This document shows, one piece after another, positions 51,901 to 61,376 of a stretch of 64,000 nt of DNA. The DNA lies in assembly GCA_905250025.1 (NCBI GenBank), contig CAJNOJ010000245.1, positions 62,001 through 126,000 of the forward strand, written 5' to 3'. Source of the stretch: Adineta ricciae. Taxonomy: Eukaryota > Rotifera > Eurotatoria > Adinetida > Adinetidae. The first letter of the stretch is position 1. Each line of letters opens with the position of its first letter. The notes beneath the pieces were generated by a model. The model did no database searches and was not told the DNA's origin. It was given only the letters and a program-made list of their open reading frames with translations. Both the position numbers and the translations under genes were made by a program.

Positions 51901-52218
51901 CTGAGATATTTTTATTTTCACATTTAAATTTTCAACTGTTCCGCTCAGCCATATGAATGCATGTCGAGCATCTGTACCATGCTGTCCTGACTGGCCATCA
52001 AATCCATTAGTACCATCACCCCCATCGCCCCCATGAGCACCATCGGTTCCATTACATCCATAATGTCCAGGTGCACCGCTAGGACCAAAATGACCATTTG
52101 AACCTGACTGACCAGCAATAGAGATTGTCTCATCAACACACTTTGTCACAGCTCGTTGACTAACGCTATCCACGTCGAAACGAAAGTTTGATAATTCGAT
52201 ATTACGCATTACACTCAT
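48937..52218 (-). CDS. Intronless glycine-repeat protein with unknown C-terminal domains
   Basis: A single 1093-residue frame. Residues 30-330 hold two or three long runs of Gly-X-X/Gly-Gly-X units (GGNGGDGGHGGGGGNGGSGG) broken by short non-repeat segments such as HAFIWLSGTVENLNVKIKIS. About residues 330-600 look like beta-rich modules (YTITDENNDGIYEPNSDFFI, VRFTNISTRSYGTCLDS). About 600-720 look like a Rossmann-type fold (HTDVLLVTNSLVNRAEFLAY; DLIIFIYSNP; FICIGPFL). The remainder is helical with a Cys pair (WCSCTN) and a Pro-rich end. There is no signal peptide or membrane span, so it is unlikely to be ordinary extracellular collagen. Lack of introns, unlike its neighbours, and the glycine runs suggest possible foreign origin. 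Function unknown. Confidence 0.85.
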   Translation of the reverse strand: MSVMRNIELSNFRFDVDSVSQRAVTKCVDETISIAGQSGSNGHFGPSGAPGHYGCNGTDGAHGGDGGDGTNGFDGQSGQHGTDARHAFIWLSGTVENLNVKIKISQTLNSSSEHYANFDRNGVQHLSDVNHNFQLANSRGVILVQAAGGNGGDGGHGGGGGNGGSGGRGGSGYSGIAGHNGRGEGASGGNGGRGGDGGRGGRGGNGGNGGSGGNGGNAGAGGHVQVRSLDARLLMLIELNCRAGLNGKGGHYGSGGHYGKGGAGGSGGKGGWGGRGGPNGSNGRDGMPGTNGSNGSDGHSGNHGRHGHDGCTASNGSIQYAVVDADDNIIETGPDKYHASICSYTITDENNDGIYEPNSDFFITNIEWTNNGAMTLPSGSILSFPSTEYISSNIEDVSVLPGAYINELLVDHHRFKCHLNAASTPSINQPYNHPVKITSNINLLNRLFSGSEFSTSLMCQYPIQIKNIEIPTFLGPNERAIVTVRFTNISTRSYGTCLDSAGSIEFILTTHPLLKILPMNGEHTYQITPNGCGHYKMNEEILPQSTKHISFEIMLDDNAFDQLYESLFWNLDLLLRDMQIEQHRNSIRVVPTFKSNIHTDVLLVTNSLVNRAEFLAYRKLFQLFKYSSQTWDVERYGAFHSPETQWLNTTDLIIFIYSNPRSTFKTIKSQLLLQHINSSENAGFICIGPFLTDEFDFALFDYNSLHFINDKEKAKSEATNHLWSTIGFGWPSADELNEKANEIRKNHEKKDDHQFLYQTVYDTINEGSANCMTIVYGNKYVFKSTLNSQVGNRVILVPSYDPWLVNSHLPFTLQAQSNTTQQSRVVSASINDMDNQSQVQNIIQREINLSSQFGRLICAILFYQGFAKSYAIMAEKRELSSCIFTTVTHRFTFNQILVGLAMSIIEREYDRGTREFQSSKQLINQLANMIARENNITSDHGTDANAWFYLLIQSLHEYIDSKFWSSFPWCSCTNKAKQRHKLQEILSDLHSLSPNEIRRNKEIDQAVQILRLQKLADLKFPAADKREHCARPISEILAWQQEQRITETQSSIEQPIPPPPVFYPDFSPREGRQNFSTARNIISVIEDLFLTAE

Positions 52219-52901
52219 TGTACGATGTTAGTTAAAATGAGTAAAACCGTGTAGTTTTTGGATGTTATCGGATAAAAATCAACATTCTCACTATTATCTA
52301 CAAAGTTATATATAAATGAGCCGAGCTATTATCTTGATTTTCTTTTCTATACTCACATAAAGTCCTTTATCTATCCGTCGTTTTTATCTTCTCGTTTTTT
52401 CTGATCTATTGTAATACAAAAGAATTTCATCATCATTACGAATGTACCCAGGCAGAGACCGAACCGAGACTCTTGGTCAATCTCGGCTTCAAACAGCGTT
52501 ACTCAGGTTGAGGATGTGAGTGTGGGTTTCAGTGTGACTGAGATACTACTATCATCCATATCCTACCCACCCTCAGTAAATTCTAACGGCAAATAACGCA
52601 TTAGTCGATTGCATGAGCCAACGAGTCGTTGACAAATAATCTAATGATTAGATCCATGAACTAAAGAAAATCATTATCGCGTTAAACGTTGTCACCCATT
52701 TGATTATATCTTTTTAGTAGAGGGCATAGTAACGCTTGTCCCGCGTTACATATAATTTATTCTCATACATCAAATTATTTTAATTGGTTGTCTGTTTAGT
52801 TTTTTTATTTCACGAAAGAGTGAAATGAAGAAAAGACCGTCATTTACTGTTGGTTTACTAGTACAAAGAAAGAAATCAAGAAAGAAGATAATATACATTT
52901 G
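52219..52901. other. Intergenic, no gene seen
   Basis: A GC-richer island at 52440-52600 contains CCGAGACTCTTGGTCAATCTCGG (three overlapping short words: CCGAGAC, TTGGTC and CTCGG), a possible hairpin, and a CTGAGAT..CCCTCAG pair. I could not fold it as a tRNA or match it to an element. Confidence 0.4.
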
Positions 52902-55611
52902 TTATTTGGGACAAAAAAGGAGTGAAGATGTTGTTGCTGTTGAGCGTTTGGAATTCGATCTCAAATATTCATCTTCACTTAGTTGTAAAACATCTGGACG
53001 ATCACGTGCTTGATAAGTTAAACATCTTCGAATGAATAATTTGGCTTCATTAGATACTTGTGGTCGATTAGGAAATTGTACTTCTTTTGCATTTAAGATT
53101 GTCTGATTCTCTAGAATAGCCGCTTGAGATAGATTATGACCATAAGGTTTACGACCATATAAACATTGATAAAAAATACCTAAAACACATTCAAAAGAAA
53201 TTTTTCATTCATCTCAACTATTTATCAAAACTTACATCCAACACTCCATACATCAACTTTTGATGAAATCTTAGGAGGATTTGGTCCTTGAACAAAAACT
53301 TCTGGTGGTAAGTACCAATAAGTACCGGCACCTAGATACACAAAACCAAATAAACATGTACCGAATGAAATGATGCTAATTTACCTTGTGATGTTAGATC
53401 CATTCCATCATCAGCATCAAATGTATCTTCATGCATTTGTTTTGATAAACCAAAATCAGTAATTTTAACTTCACCACTTTGACTCCCTGTGCCTAAAAGG
53501 ACATTTCCCGGTTTTAAATCATAATGTATCTAAAACAAGAGAAAATCAATTCTTAATATATGGAAAAAAAACAAAATTTACCACAGGTGGTTTGATATCT
53601 ACATTGAGATATTTCAATGCATTCACCGTTTGCATGATAATTGATCGTGCTTCTTTTTCCGGAATTGTTTTATTTTGTTTGAGAAAAAAATCCAAATCAT
53701 TTCCATCACAATATTCCAAAACTGTACAAAATGAATTTGTATCAATTTCAAAAACATCAAACAATTTCACAATACCTAAATCAACAAAATAAATCCTCTT
53801 CTTTTGTTCATCACACAACACTCGACTTACGTTTGTGTTCCAAATGTTTATGAATGTTATATTCTCTCAAAGCATGTTTAATATAATTGACTTTTTTTTC
53901 ATCTTTCCATTCTTTATTCAGTTGATGAATTTTACAAGCAACATAACGTTGTTCACATAAGTCAAATGCACGATGTACTTCGCTGAAACCGCCTTTACCA
54001 ATTAATGTTAACAATAAATAACGTTCATTAAGAACATTATTTTGATTAAATCTTGAATGATCTTCATTGTATAAGCGCTTTAATTCTCGTATATGAACAT
54101 TTCTTTCTCGATCGAGTTTTTCTAAATCTTGTGCTAAATCACATTCTTCACGTTTTAATGTCAATTGTCGAAGACGAAGAATCTCATCGTATTCATACCA
54201 ATCTTGTAATGTCATCATCAATGATGATGAACTTGACACTAATGACGAAGATGATGAAGATGAAGAGGAATTTCCACTGTCGTGAGGAATATGATTATCA
54301 TTTAAATAGAATAGATGACCATCATTGGAATTTTCGGATGAAAACTGAAGTTTTTGTTGACTAAAGAAGATAGAAAGAATTAGTTATTTGAAAATTAAAA
54401 GAGAAGAAAGCTGACTTTGTGAATGTTTTGTTTGTTGCAGCTTTACTTGCTCGTTTTGGTTTAGTTGGTGGAACGAATATTGAGTCTTGTAAATGGATTT
54501 GATTCATATCATCAGTGGTTGACGTTGTTACCATCATTTGTTGTTGAATTAAAGCTTTCTTCTTAATCAAATTTTTTCTTTCTTTATCGAGATTTTCTTT
54601 TGCACGCGCTAACTGTTCTTGTGCACGTTGTTTGTCGAGAAAATCAGATCCATCAACCCATTGTTCGACGAAAGAAGTTCCTTGCCGTTGTGTAACAAAT
54701 TGACCCAGACGTAGCCGATTTTCCATCGCTTTATGTCGAGCTTGTTTCTTTTCTAACTGAGATTTTTCGACAAGTAATGAACGTGTTATCAGAAGGCAAC
54801 GTTTTATTGTTTCAATCGTGGATTCATATTGACGTTGAGTTTCCAATTTTGCGGACCGTAATTTATCAATTTCATTTGTCAATTGTTCTTGTTCAAGATC
54901 AAGATGTTGACTAGATGTACAGTTTGAGAATGGACAATCAGCTTGAGTGAGTTTACTATTATTGTTCTGATGCATCACAACTGAACTATCGGGTGGTGTT
55001 AATTTTGGAAAGAACATTGTTAATGGTGCTGATCGTTTCGCAGGAATTGAAGGTGTTAAGAATGTTGAAGAATCATTTGACGGTTGTTTACGTTTTCGTG
55101 GTGTTATATTCATTGAGTTGGACATCGACGATGAATAAGGTGGGGTATGGGATGGTGCTAACAAATGGATTGGTTGAAATGGAATTGGAGATGTTGATGA
55201 GATTTGTTTTGTTGACGATGAATACGAGTACGATGATGATAGACCAGTTACAATAGCATCGGATGATTTTATATAATTATTTCTAAAAAAAAACACATCC
55301 GAAATAATCTGAATGTATCACGATGCGTTCGTTTTCTCTCTTTGTGCTGTTTTTTCTTCTCTCTTAGCACGTTACTGTAAGGAAAGGCAAACATGTTAGA
55401 ATGTACCCGAAATACACTTCGATTTTTGTCATATACGATGAAAATAAAGTGATAATACGTACGTGGGGCAGGGAATAATTAGTTGATCGTACGTTGGAAG
55501 GATTGGTGTTGAACTTAGAGGCAGTATCTGACAATCGTCTTTGTCAGCGACGTTCGGAATCGATCTTCCTGGCCAGTAATAATTTTGATGAGTAAATTCA
55601 GGATTAGTCAT
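52902..55611 (-). CDS. TLK: Tousled-like kinase, 7 exons, apparent frameshift
   Basis: TLKs are nuclear Ser/Thr kinases that phosphorylate the histone chaperone Asf1 in S phase. Exons are 55463-55611, 54416-55282, 53831-54360, 53582-53775, 53384-53529, 53236-53331 and 52902-53179, about 752 residues. The N terminus is Ser-rich with PRKRKQPS. The coiled-coil region contains [20 protein letters not shown], a TLK hallmark, then [77 protein letters not shown] and [20 protein letters not shown]. Exon 53384-53529 has one base too many in the activation-loop coding GGAATGGGATCTAAC (53395-53409 complement), where TLKs read DGMDLTSQ. That shifts the frame into a stop. It could be a sequence error in a GGG run or a decaying copy. 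Confidence 0.9.
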
Positions 55612-56384
55612 ACCAATACTGACAAACTACAACAGATAAACATTGATATAGAAAGATCTAAAGCTATCATCATTATTAATAACACGAAGACGAAGAGAAG
55701 AAGAAAAACTAACGGGAATAGTGTGTATATGCAAATGTAAAAGAAGATCATATGGAAAGAAGAAAAAAAAATGCGGAATCATATGGTCGATGTGTGTGCA
55801 TTTCTCTCTCGTAATGAAACAGAACAAAACGAGAAATAGGAAAGAACATGAGGGAGGGAAACAATCATCACATTTACATCGAAGAAAATAGCAGCTGTAA
55901 GACGCGAACCAGCCTAAAAAAAAATCCGCATCGGAAGAAAAAAAATACGATGATGTTGATAAGCACAACTTATATTAAGATGAGTGACGAATAACAGCTT
56001 CGTCAAATACAAAAAAATCATGACTAAAAGAGAAGAAAAGAAGATTTTTCTTACTTTGAATGAATGCCACTGTGATAATCATGGCTTTTGAAAAAGGATC
56101 GAATGATCATGTGACGATTCGATTTTACCCGACACGTCGATGATGTTATCTAAAAAATGTCGAATAACTATTGTCAGCTATTTGAAAAAGAATTTATCAA
56201 AATTGTTTGACTAAATAAAAAACCAACAACAACAACTCGCACATGTTTAGGTTTTCTTTGTTATGTATTTCAAAGAACGTTCTTTTTTTCTTCTTCTTTT
56301 GTACACATCTGTTCAGTTAGAAATGAAAAAAAGAAAGAAAATCACACAAAATAAAAAATAAATATCACAAACAATAGAATCAAA
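55612..56384. other. Intergenic, TLK 5' and SCAP 3' flanks
   Basis: A-rich and purine-rich tracts (complement CT-rich near 55650-55960). No frame of interest. It presumably includes the TLK promoter. Confidence 0.45.
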
Positions 56385-59038
56385 TCACCGGACAAGAAAT
56401 AATCGTTGGGGTAAATACATTGCATAGATAATATCCGAATTTTGTAAAATTAACGTTTCACTTTGAGATGCATATGTTAGTTTGTCAATATTCATTTCAT
56501 TTTCATCTTTATTTAGATCATTCAGAAATGGTATTCGAAATTGTCGTGTGGATGTTTTACTCGAATTGAGTATATCAGAGATAAAAAGAGAATTCAATTG
56601 AGTATAAAACAAATAATTTGTACGATAAATCGCAAAACATGTGGATGTTACGCCTGTTAATTCATGAAGTAATTGAAGACTTTTGTATGTCCAAATACAT
56701 AAGCGCTTATCTGTACCAAGACTAACGATATTCGACGAATGACCACAGAAATTGATATCGATTATTATTGATGATGGATGAGCATTAGCATTACTTTGAA
56801 CAAGACTTTCGCTATTCCATACACATAGTGTTCCTTGAAAACAGCCACTGACCAAAGTCGTCGGATGATACTAAAGAGCAAAGAAAAAGCACAATTTCTT
56901 GTGAGAATTGACTCTTCATAGAACTTACTGGATCAATCGCAAGACAATTCACAGGTGCTTGATGTTTGTGTAGAGTATGTAATAGAGAACCATTGGAAAC
57001 ATGTGTGACTTTTATTGAATGATCGTCACTACCCGTAAATATCAATGAAGAATTCAGATCGACTTGACAGGTTCGTATTGGCCATTGATGTAGACGTTTA
57101 ATATAAAGTTCTTTAACTAAACCATTGATATATTCAAATGCGATCAGATAACCACGACGTGTTGCAGCTACGATGATCGTTGATGATGCGCGAATAAGAT
57201 GTGTTATTCCGCCAAGTTCGTGATGATAAAAAATGGCGTTTTTCGGTAAATTATTGTTTGGATAAAGTTCAATTTGTCCATCGGAACAACCGAATAAACA
57301 TCGATGTTCATCGATCATTAATGAACACCAAATATGGTTGATTATCTTGTCAGAATATCTTTGCTGTTGATATAAAATTCCACCTGTTTGAGGATTCCAC
57401 ATACAAATCGATCCATTGGAATAAGCGACACAAACAATCGAACCATTCTCTTGGACGCATAATGATTCAACCAGAGTTGTTGATGAAGAAGGTGTTAAGA
57501 TTGTTGGAACGATTGAATGATCACTTTTCACGTAAGATATTGATCGGTGATGAGATGAAATCGATGAAAATGTCGAAGAAAAAAAGAAAAAATAAACGAT
57601 ACTGAATAATGCGAAGCCAAATAATACAATAAAAAGAAGTTCCCAAAGTGCTGTTGAAAATCGGCCATCAATTAATGAACTACTTGAACTGGTTATTGTT
57701 GCATCGAGTAAAGGTCGATGTGATGTCTAAGAAAGAAGAAGACAAATCTCATGAATGTTAATCTATTCACATAATATCACAACTAGTTTAATTTATATAC
57801 TCAATGACCTTTACTCGATTTAGTGTGAGTACAGAATCAAACGAAAAACAGTGTAATCTATTTCGATAACTCACTTTTCGATAGGAAGCTTTGCTTGTGA
57901 AATCCAATTGTTGATCTTCGGAAGATATAATTGGTAAGTAGAGTGATGGCATAATCGTTAAATATCGATTGTCATATGAAATATTGTAAAACGAGAACAA
58001 TGTTGGCCAATGATCATAGGATAAAATTGTGTGCCATTCATAATTCGATAAAGACATGTTGCTCATTAATTGATCTTCAAATGTGCTTTGTGAATCGTAT
58101 GATGATGAGCCATAATGTTCTTTGAGCATTTTTTCCGGAACATAGTCTTTAATTTCTTCACGGTTAATTTGTACTAAAATAAGAAAAAAGGTTTTTTTTT
58201 TTGTTTGAGTCCTACCATTTGTCAAGTTGTTCCTCTTACCATTTTTATGAAGTAAATCAACAATTAGACATGACTTGTAGAAAATCAAAATTACCCACAC
58301 AAGGACAAGAAACATACTTCCACGTTGTAATAAACGATAACGAGCCCATTGAGACTGTTGCTGTAGTTGTCTTCGGTGAGGTAAATGTGGCATTTTCATT
58401 GGTAATGATAACTTAATTTCTTCTTTCTTCTCTTCTAAATTTCGATTCATTTTCTTTCGTACACCAACTGTAAATCTTCGAATGTCGATACTTAGAACAG
58501 CTAACCAGAAATTGATTTGCATTAGAAAATCGATCAATATTCCAATCAATGCTAATTGACAAAATTCTCGAACCGTCGGAACATAAGTTATGAAGCCGAA
58601 CATGACAATAATCAACTCATAAACTAAATGTTTCGATATTGTCCATGATTCAGCACGAAGGGCATGTGCAACACGTTCTCGAACGTCATCATACTGTTTT
58701 TGAGCTTGAGACGATGTTACTGCTCGAGTTAACACAACTAAATTTTCTAATCCAATGAAAATGACCAAGTAGGGAAAGACTTCGCCACCATCAAGACGCG
58801 GTGTCATATAAAACAATGAGGATAATGCTAAGGAAATCAATAGAGAAACAACAATTTGTACAGTTGCTGCTAATGCCAAACCCCATTTCGATTTAACACA
58901 TTCAAATTGACCTAAATATTCAAATGTAACTTCAATCTANCGATTCTATCGAGAAAGAAAAAAGTTTATCGTATGGATGTGTACTGGAGAAATATTTACT
59001 TTTAAATGAATATGAAGTTTAATCAATGCACGAAACAT
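56385..59038 (-). CDS. SCAP: SCAP (SREBP cleavage-activating protein), gap near 5' end
   Basis: SCAP escorts SREBP from ER to Golgi when sterol is low. Exons 58240-58936, 57875-58173, 56929-57726 and 56385-56870 join in frame to about 760 residues. The first opens on the sterol-sensing membrane domain: VKSKWGLALAATV, FPYLVIFIGLENLVVLTRAV, AESWTISKHLVYELIIVMFG, INFWLAVLSIDIRRF. A luminal loop, two more spans and C-terminal WD40 repeats follow (SICMWNPQTGG, LIFTGSDDHSIKV, SGCFQGTLCVWNSES, DKRLCIWTYKSL). An N at 58940 sits next to an acceptor TAG; beyond it a candidate first exon at 59000-59038 (MFRALIKLHIHLK, then GTAAAT) suggests that exons between are lost. The 66-base intron at 58174-58239 has no stop and is a multiple of three. 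Divergent from ATP6V1F. Confidence 0.92.
58940..58940. other. Single-N assembly gap in SCAP
   Basis: It lies directly before the acceptor of the exon that opens mid-protein. The N-terminal spans and luminal loop of SCAP are not in the window except for a possible first exon at 59000-59038. Confidence 0.75.
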
Positions 59039-59318
59039 ATCTATCTAACATAATGCACAGAAGAAAAGTGATGATACACCGTTACACCTCGTTTGAATGC
59101 AAAATTGGAATTCAAGGTCGCACTGTTAATAGTCAATATGTTTCGTAAGAAGTAAAGCTGACAAATTTAGTATCGAAAAAAAAAAGAAAACAATGAAGAA
59201 TGAAATTGATTGACAAATGTTTTCATTGGTGAATGTATTCAACCAATCGGAGAATATTGACTAAACCTTTACATTACATTTCTTGAACAGAACATCAAAA
59301 CAATAGAAAAGATTCATC
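59039..59318. promoter_or_regulatory. Probable bidirectional promoter, SCAP/ATP6V1F
   Basis: 280 bases separate the candidate SCAP start (59038, minus) from the V-ATPase F start (59319, plus). It contains a CCAATCGG box (59252-59259) and CATTGGTGAATG on its left, but no clear TATA. The promoter role is inferred from the divergent layout. Confidence 0.4.
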
Positions 59319-59931
59319 ATGACGAGCAATACTGCGCCAAGCACAGCTGGTACATCACTTTTTGGTGGTAAAAGTAAATTAATGGCAGTTATTGGTGATG
59401 AAGTTAGTAGAAACATTCGTTTTCACTTTTTCTAACTACTATTTTTCAATAGGAGACAGTGACCGGCTTTCTACTGGGCGGTATTGGTGAAATTAGTGCA
59501 AAAACACGGAAACCAAACTTTCTCATCGTTGATAAAAGTTCGTTTTCAAGAAAAATGATTCGATTTTTTTCTCAGTTTCGTATTATATTAGATACAAAAC
59601 TATCGGATATCGAAGAAACATTTAAAAGTTTTCTCATACGTGATGATATAGGAATTATTCTCATTAGTCAATATGTAAGCGTTTTTCATTTATCTTCATA
59701 ATCTTATGCTCTATTTGAAGATTGCTGAGATGATTCGTGGAACTGTCGAAGGTCATGACAAATCTGTTCCTGCAATACTAGAAATCCCGAGTAAAGAACA
59801 TCCCTACGATGCTTCGAAAGATTCCGTTTTACGACGAGCACGTGTAAGTTCATCCAAAATTGACATTTTCTTAAAAACTAAACTTTTGATTTCTTTTCTA
59901 GGGTATGTTCAGTGCAGATGATTTCAAATAG
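59319..59931 (+). CDS. ATP6V1F: V-type proton ATPase subunit F
   Basis: Subunit F is part of the V1 central stalk that couples ATP hydrolysis to rotation and proton pumping into endosomes and lysosomes. Five exons (59319-59402, 59453-59537, 59592-59674, 59721-59843, 59902-59931) join in frame to 134 residues. Motifs in order: [93 protein letters not shown]. These match animal subunit F nearly end to end. The N terminus is about 15 residues longer than usual. The last exon has only nine codons and a stop. Introns are 46-58 bases. Confidence 0.96.
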
Positions 59932-60087
59932 ATACGAAAAGCTAAACGAATTCTATTCTTTGTCTTGTATTCCTTTTTACTCATTCCGATAGATCTCAAA
60001 TAATAATATCAATAATCTATCTATTTATTTTAATGTCATGTATCGCATATCTATTGTAGATTTCTCTGTGAAAAGAAAAGTACAACA

Positions 60088-60582
60088 ATGTTAACAGATT
60101 CTCCGGTCAATTGGCCGTTATTTCTTTTTACCAGTCTAGTCATATGTCTTCGTTCATTTGCTGCACCATTGTGTGTATGGTTTTTAAATAAGTATTATTC
60201 ACCATCATCGGTAATCGACAAACTTACAACAGAATTGAAGGTGATTACGAATGAATTGGGACAAATTTCTCAACAAGATCAATTCGCTGCTTATACTCGC
60301 AAAGAACGGCAACGTAATGCGCTTGTTCAACGTCTCAAAGACGAACGAAATACTATCGAATTAAAACAAAAGAATTTTGTAACTTATATCCGAATGGTAC
60401 TAAACATAGGAACTGTTTTAATGATGATTATATTAACAGTAACAGGTTATCGACACGAATCAGTTCCGTTATTTAATTATCCTTTCTTTCGTTTTCCTTT
60501 AATTCTGTGGATTTTAACGTTGAACACATTTGTAACATCATTGGTAGATATTTATAAAAGACATCAAACGAATGTTTTGTGA
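60088..60582 (+). CDS. GET1: GET1/WRB tail-anchored protein insertion receptor
   Basis: GET1 (WRB) with CAML/GET2 forms the ER receptor that takes tail-anchored proteins from GET3 and inserts them. This is a single 164-residue exon, close to the usual family length. A luminal-side start and first span (WPLFLFTSLVICLRSFAAPL) are followed by a charged coiled-coil (KLTTELKVITNELGQISQQD, then FAAYTRKERQRNALVQRL), which is the GET3-docking segment. Two further spans follow (TVLMMIILTVTGYR and FPLILWILTLNTFVTSLVDI). The ISQQDQFAAYTRKERQ core is the family signature. It starts 156 bases after the V-ATPase F stop on the same strand. Confidence 0.87.
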   Translation: MLTDSPVNWPLFLFTSLVICLRSFAAPLCVWFLNKYYSPSSVIDKLTTELKVITNELGQISQQDQFAAYTRKERQRNALVQRLKDERNTIELKQKNFVTYIRMVLNIGTVLMMIILTVTGYRHESVPLFNYPFFRFPLILWILTLNTFVTSLVDIYKRHQTNVL

Positions 60583-60809
60583 AGATGTATGTTTCTTTTT
60601 TTCCTTAAGTAAATATTCAAAAAACGTTTAGAAAATCCTCTTCGTGGCTTTCCCTTGCGTTGAATGTCAACGATGAACTAATGGATTGGAATTCGTAGAG
60701 TTTAGAAACTGATTAAGAAACCAAGTTGGATAATTTATATCATATCTATCAACGAAAAATCATTGATGAGGATAGAAACGTAATCATTTGTTAAAAGATT
60801 GAGAAAAAT
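60583..60809. other. Convergent 3' flanks, GET1 and homeobox gene
   Basis: Short AT-rich spacer with no feature seen. Confidence 0.5.
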
Positions 60810-61376
60810 TTACCTTTTCGAGCGAAACGATTGTTCGAAATTCTCATTTGATTTTGCTAATGCTGTTTGCAAAGCAAAATAGAAAAATTGTTCCAGTTGT
60901 TGCACTGTTGGATGCTAAATATTCAACATAAGAGATTCTTTACAGAGAGAAAAAAGAAGATGCGTGAATGTTTACAGTAGGAATAGTGGTGGATGGTGAT
61001 GTTAAAATAAAATTCGATTTCGGAGCGGGAACAAAGTCTTGATGGCTATCGGTGGTGAGTTCGTGTAAACCACCAAAATGACCTAATTGATGTTGTTTAC
61101 GCCATTTAGCACGACGATTTTGAAACCATATCTGATAGTAAAAGAAATGAAAAAATTATGAAATCAAAGGAAGAATAGATGTTCAACTTGAATTTTTTTA
61201 TCGGGAAGTTGAGTTATCAAAGTTAAATGTTGTCGAAGTGATAAATCTGGATAATGAGTAATTTGCTCAAAAACATGTTCAAGATGACGAATTTGTTCGA
61301 GATCAAAAACACTCCGTTTTCTCGGCTTTTTATTTGAATCAAATTGCTTGCTACTTTCATCGGTCGTCATGATCAT
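60810..61376 (-). CDS. Paired-like (PRD-class) homeobox protein
   Basis: A probable DNA-binding transcription factor. Exons 61188-61376, 60976-61131 and 60810-60914 join in phase 0 to 149 residues. The homeodomain spans about residues 18-77: KPRKRSVFDLEQIRHLEHVF, then YPDLSLRQHLTLITQLPDKK, then IQIWFQNRRAKWRKQ, split by an intron just before IWFQN as in many homeobox genes. Position 50 is Gln, and the LF..YPD..R pattern is PRD-like; ISX, Gsc and other paired-like classes are possible, but the sequence is too diverged to choose. There is no paired domain. After the homeodomain come a His/Gly-rich stretch and a short C-terminal tail; no OAR motif was seen. The last codons (AAAAG|GTAAAT) could instead be a splice donor to a further exon. 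Confidence 0.85.

Noticed and set aside
51231-52139. Valine/methionine-rich minus-strand frames and a Ser/Thr-rich plus-strand frame
   Set aside because: They are off-frame shadows of the glycine repeats of the 1093-residue protein.
52440-52600. Possible tRNA-like or SINE-like GC-rich segment
   Set aside because: No acceptor stem, anticodon loop or A/B box could be placed convincingly.
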